From: Deltaproteobacteria bacterium
GTDB taxonomy: Bacteria > Myxococcota_A > Polyangia > Fen-1088
Length of the DNA: 64,000 nucleotides
NCBI GenBank assembly: GCA_016935975.1
Contig: JAFGPX010000145.1
Coordinates: 1 to 64,000 of the forward strand
Reading direction: 5' to 3'
The notes beneath the pieces were generated by a model that was not told the DNA's origin, ran no database searches, and saw only the letters and a list, made by a program, of their open reading frames with translations. How positions within the stretch are numbered: the first letter of the stretch is position 1; each line of letters opens with the position of its first letter. Of this stretch, positions 60,525 to 64,000 are shown piece by piece. Position numbers and translations under genes: made by a program.

Positions 60525-60570
60525 CGTCCCCTTCTCCCCGCTTGCGGGGAGAAGGTTGGGATGAGGGGCG
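60525..60570. repeat. REP-like palindrome (ccccttctccccgcttgcggggagaaggttgggatgagggg)
   Basis: Hairpin tctccccgc-tt-gcggggaga; same family as 17855 and 58571. Confidence 0.75.
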
Positions 60571-60693
60571 CCCGCCGCATTGCTCGCCGAAGTTCGATTC
60601 GGTCAAGCCCCCTTCCGCCATCGAGGTTGAGATGGTCCCTGCGCGGGTTGTGGGAGCGACTGCATAGACGATCGTGCCAAGCATCATCTATGC

Positions 60694-60705
60694 TTGACCG
60701 GTCAA
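60694..60705. promoter_or_regulatory. Candidate operator: perfect palindrome TTGACCGGTCAA upstream of toxin-antitoxin pair
   Basis: 12-bp perfect palindrome 21 nt before the proposed ORF start, next to a second inverted repeat caagca-N7-tgcttg (60678-60696). Confidence 0.5.
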
Positions 60706-60725
60706 TTATGTGCTAGGGTAGTCTC

Positions 60726-61142
60726 GTGAAGAATGCAAACGCAGTTGCGCTCGGCCGACTCGGCGGCCTGCAGGGCGGGCCTAGCCGCGCCCGCAGTCTG
60801 AGCCAGGCGCGCCGGCGCGCAATCGGGCGTCGGGCTGCGGCGGCTCGCTGGCAGGGCACGCTTCCCGAGTTGCTCCGGCCGCTCTTCTGGCAGAACCGCA
60901 TCGAGGACATCAGCCTCGCCAAGCATGTCGATCACGTCGTGTTGCTGGTGCTCACGAACGGAAACGGGCGGCAGGTCAACTGGCTTCGGCGCCGCCTGGA
61001 CGACGACGGCATCCGCCGCTGGATCATCGAGCGCAAAGGCAGAGGGCTGACGCGTGCGCAGATGACGCGCTGGGTGTCGCGGCGCGCCACCACCCGCTGG
61101 CAGGCCGGCGACGCCTACGCCCGCATGTGGGAGGAGCGGTGA
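60726..61142 (+). CDS. DUF6922-like antitoxin-type protein
   Basis: N-terminal NANAVALGRLGGLQGGPSRARSLSQARRRAIGRRAAAARW; then LPELLRPLFWQNRIEDISLAKHVDHVVLLVLTNGNGRQVNWLRRRLDDDGIRRWI, a DUF6922-like pattern. Confidence 0.75.
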   Translation: MKNANAVALGRLGGLQGGPSRARSLSQARRRAIGRRAAAARWQGTLPELLRPLFWQNRIEDISLAKHVDHVVLLVLTNGNGRQVNWLRRRLDDDGIRRWIIERKGRGLTRAQMTRWVSRRATTRWQAGDAYARMWEER

Positions 61143-61783
61143 AGGCACGCGGGCTTCATCCCGAGGTGCTTACCGCGGCGCAACGCAGGGTCCTCAAGGC
61201 GTCGACCGTCCCGGTGCGGTCATGGGAAGCGTACCTGGCCGGCGGTGCTGCGGCTGGCCTGCACCTGGGCCATCGACGCTCGGATGACTTCGACTGGTTC
61301 ACGCCCGCCACCGTCAATCCGGGCCAACTCCTGCAACAGCTCGAGAGTACGAGACTCCACGTCCAGGTGACCCGGAATGAGGAGGGGACCTTCCTTGGCT
61401 TCGTCGACGACGTGAAGTTCAGTGTGTTCCGATATCGATATCCGCTCGTGGCTCCACTGGTTTCGATGGGTGGGGCGCAGATCGCTTCCCTGCCAGACAT
61501 CGCAGCCATGAAGCTGGTGGCGGTCGTACAACGCGCCGAGAAGCGAGACTACGTGGACATTCATGCCATCCTGCTCGCACGCGAGATGTCGTTGGCCGAA
61601 ATGTTCCGCGCCCTCGTCAAGAAGTCACCCCAACTCGATCCCAAGGTCGCCCAGCGGGCGCTCGGCCATTTCGCCGACGCCGAGAAGACCAAGATGCCGC
61701 AAATGCTCAACGCCACCACTTGGGAAAAGGTCAAGGCCGATCTCGCTCGTGAGCTGAGCAGCTACGTAACTCGGAGGAAGTAG
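61139..61783 (+). CDS. AbiEii/AbiGii-family nucleotidyltransferase toxin
   Basis: AYLAGGAAAGLHLGHRRSDDFDWFT (GG...RxSxDxD nucleotidyltransferase motif); GTGA overlap with the upstream gene. Confidence 0.85.
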   Translation: MKARGLHPEVLTAAQRRVLKASTVPVRSWEAYLAGGAAAGLHLGHRRSDDFDWFTPATVNPGQLLQQLESTRLHVQVTRNEEGTFLGFVDDVKFSVFRYRYPLVAPLVSMGGAQIASLPDIAAMKLVAVVQRAEKRDYVDIHAILLAREMSLAEMFRALVKKSPQLDPKVAQRALGHFADAEKTKMPQMLNATTWEKVKADLARELSSYVTRRK

Positions 61784-61843
61784 TCTCGCGTGGACCGCCT
61801 TGACCATGCACTTCCCAGGAACCACATTCGTGGCATCAAAGCC

Positions 61844-62133
61844 GTGGGCATCCGCGACCTCAAGCTCCACCTCAGCTCTTGTCTGCGCGACGTCGCGCGC
61901 GGCGACGTCATCCGAGCAACCGACCGCAGCCGGGTTGTCACCTAGCTGCGCCAGCCCGGTCGGGACAGCCGGGCGAGCCTGCCGCGCGAGGCTGTCCTGC
62001 GCGGACGCCTCGTGGAGCGCGGGTTGGTGAGGCAAAATCCACCGGTGGGCCGGGCACGCTGGAAATCCGCGCTCCCGCGGCTACTCAAGCAGGGCACCGC
62101 ACAGCAGCTCCTCGACGCCGACCGCGAGGGCAA
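61844..62133 (+). pseudogene. Phd/YefM-type antitoxin with in-frame stop
   Basis: VGIRDLKLHLSSCLRDVARGDVIRATDRSRVVT*LRQPG...RLVERGLVRQNPPVGRARWKSALPRLLKQGTAQQLLDADRE; TAG at 61943-61945 where Glu (GAG) is expected. Confidence 0.85.
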
Positions 62134-62447
62134 GTCGAGCCATCCGTCGCGCGCGGTCCGCGGGAAGACTGGACGCGGCCGGGGCGCAAGCTGCCCGCCG
62201 CCGGGTTTCGGAGTTCGAGAGCGGGGCCGAGATCGTGCCCGTGAACGAAGAGGTGCTGGCCCGCACGGGCGAGGATCTCCCCGTCGAGCCAGTCCGCACC
62301 CTCGACGCCATCCACCTCGCCACCCTGCAGATCCTGGCCGAGGTCCTGCCCGATCTGGACGTGGTTTCCGCCGACGAGCGCGTGCGCGCGAACGCGACGG
62401 CGCTGGGGTTCGGAGTAATGCCCCCCAGGCGAGTCACCGCAACATGA
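62134..62447 (+). pseudogene. VapC-like PIN-domain toxin, N-terminally truncated
   Basis: SRAIRRARSAGRLDAAGAQAARRRVSEFESGAEIVPVNEEVLARTGEDLPVEPVRTLDAIHLATLQILAEVLPDLDVVSADERVRANATALGFGVMPP; first ~45 aa including the first catalytic Asp absent. Confidence 0.85.
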
Positions 62448-62454
62448 CCTTGCG

Positions 62455-63594
62455 CTACTCGTCGTACTTCGCCGAAAGCGATGCCACGCGTTCGAAAGCC
62501 GATTGCCAATCGGCAAAATCATCGGGGAAATGCTCGGCAATCTCGGCAGCAATCTCGCGCAGGGTCCGACCTCCACTGAACCGATCCAGGATGGCCCGGT
62601 CCACCGTGCCCTGGTGGCCAAGTCGCGGGCGATGGGTGTCGGCTCGCCTGCGCAGCAGGCCAGCGGACAGCGGCGCGGCGAAAAAGGTGCTCTGGCGAAA
62701 GTCAGCGCCTACGGTGCCATCGGGCGACACCACACGGGTATTCCAGGACCAGACATAGTCGTCTCCCACAGGATCGGCACGCAGCTCGATGTCGGCGACA
62801 TCACCATGCCTTACAGGCACAGGAGCTATCAGCGGGAGGAAGGGGTGTCCGCAGATCGTCTTTGGATGGCTGGGACCGGTCGAGAAACCGACACCGTCCA
62901 CCAACTCCGCTTCGAACCAGAGAGACAATCCGTGCGCGACCCCCGTGCGGTTCGCCGTCAGCCTGGCCGTTCCCGCGAGCGCTCCCGCGCCGATCGTCAG
63001 ATAGTCCACGACGGCCCATTGTGCGGACTCGGTCAGCAGTTGGCTAGCCGTCACAGCCTGGTTCGTCATGTCGTTGACGATCGACCGATGGGCAGCTCTC
63101 AGGTCAAGCCCTGGGTAGGTCCACCTCCCTATGATTTCTTCATACCTGTCGGGCGCCTCTGCGAGTGCCAGCCGCAGGCGGTCCCGTTGCGGTATCAACG
63201 TACCCATGGGCTTGAGCAGCCGCTTCCGTGCGTCCGCCATACTTCTGAAGTTCCCATCGAACGCCGGCAAACGGCCACGCAGATCGGCCACCACGACGTC
63301 AGCTCGCTCGGACAGCGTGACTTCGGTGGACACCTGCGAATGAAACTGGATGCGATCGGCGAAACCGTTGTCCCGTGCGATCAAACGCGCCAGCTCGAGT
63401 ATCGGGCTGGGGTCGATGGCGTGCACCAGACGAGCGCCGAGTTGCAGAGCGATGAACGACATGATTCCCTGCCCGGCGCCGAGATCGACCACCACGCATC
63501 CCGGCCACACCGTCCGTCTGAGGGCTTCGTGGTATGCCTCCATACGAACGTGATCGGCGAGCATCTGACCATAGGCCGCAAGCGAGTAGGTCAC
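62455..63594 (-). CDS. PRMT-like SAM-dependent methyltransferase with C-terminal PqqD-like domain
   Basis: VVVDLGAGQGIMSFIALQLGARLVHAIDPSPILELAR; PRMT-like barrel region; C-terminal TVDRAILDRFSGGRTLREIAAEIAEHFPDDFADWQSAFERVASL. Confidence 0.77.
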   Translation of the reverse strand: MTYSLAAYGQMLADHVRMEAYHEALRRTVWPGCVVVDLGAGQGIMSFIALQLGARLVHAIDPSPILELARLIARDNGFADRIQFHSQVSTEVTLSERADVVVADLRGRLPAFDGNFRSMADARKRLLKPMGTLIPQRDRLRLALAEAPDRYEEIIGRWTYPGLDLRAAHRSIVNDMTNQAVTASQLLTESAQWAVVDYLTIGAGALAGTARLTANRTGVAHGLSLWFEAELVDGVGFSTGPSHPKTICGHPFLPLIAPVPVRHGDVADIELRADPVGDDYVWSWNTRVVSPDGTVGADFRQSTFFAAPLSAGLLRRRADTHRPRLGHQGTVDRAILDRFSGGRTLREIAAEIAEHFPDDFADWQSAFERVASLSAKYDE

Positions 63595-64000
63595 GAGCTT
63601 CCTCCGACTCCTGCGATATCAGCGACAAGAGTCTCGCACAAGGCCGGCGCGGCCGACAGATCCTCCGGGAGAGATACTTGGCGCACGGGAACGGTGCGCA
63701 CGAGCCGACCGAGCACGCCAAATTCCCGGGCACGCATCCCTTGGTCGAGGAGATACGAGGTGTAGCTGTTGGCCAGGAGAACCAGGAGAGCCTCTCTCTG
63801 GCCAAGGCCGCGGATGCTGGGTGCCTCCCCTGGAATCCGCTCGGCAAGCACATACACGACCGCGAGGCCAGCAGGTTCGGCATGAAAGCGCGCACCGGTT
63901 CCGCTGGCATGCAGGGGCAAATAGCGTTTCTGCCAGTTGGGTGTGATGGCGGGAAGCGCCTCGCTCGAGCCGCACAGCACTTGCGCCATATCGGGCCACA
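63591..64000 (-). CDS. HprK-like serine kinase family protein, C-terminal part (5' end outside window)
   Basis: QKRYLPLHASGTGARFHAEPAGLAVVYVLAERIPGEAPSIRGLGQREALLVLLANSYTSYLLDQGMRAREFGVLGRLVRTVPVRQVSLPEDLSAAPALCETLVADI; open to the window edge; ATGA overlap with the methyltransferase. Confidence 0.7.
   Translation of the reverse strand, partial: WPDMAQVLCGSSEALPAITPNWQKRYLPLHASGTGARFHAEPAGLAVVYVLAERIPGEAPSIRGLGQREALLVLLANSYTSYLLDQGMRAREFGVLGRLVRTVPVRQVSLPEDLSAAPALCETLVADIAGVGGSS

Overview
High-GC (~68-70%), densely coded 64-kb window, most likely chromosome from a Myxococcota/deltaproteobacterial-type organism. That inference rests on a MYXO-CTERM-like tail, a PEGA-domain kinase, many lipoproteins with Gly/Asp/Pro-rich linkers, and Cys-rich 'DxDC' surface proteins. 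Recognisable housekeeping genes are glnD, a GcvR-like ACT protein, a CinA/MoaB-type protein, hisS, a divergent HisG-like protein and tRNA-His(GTG). Accessory features are: (i) a predicted pseudokinase with a PEGA domain abutting a VWA/Cys-rich PilY1-like gene; (ii) a DacZ/DisA-type diadenylate cyclase with an altered RHR motif; (iii) an archaeal-style XPB helicase-Bax1 (DUF790) nuclease pair; (iv) an 11.2-kb, ~3,740-aa TPR gene; (v) a histidine kinase-receiver hybrid that appears to lack the phospho-acceptor His; (vi) a translationally coupled ECF sigma / FecR-like / VWA-like lipoprotein operon; (vii) an AmmeMemoRadiSam (fused AmrB-AmrA, DUF362, AmrS, spermidine-synthase-like) operon in which the first three proteins carry export signals; (viii) an intact DUF6922/AbiEii-type toxin-antitoxin pair next to a decayed Phd/VapC pair; (ix) at the right edge, a PRMT-like methyltransferase with a PqqD-like tail next to an HprK-like kinase, probably the end of a peptide-modification cluster. 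At least three families of dispersed intergenic repeats are visible, plus a decayed molybdopterin/Fe-S (ActB-like) gene remnant. Domain calls come from reading the sequence only; no searches were run.
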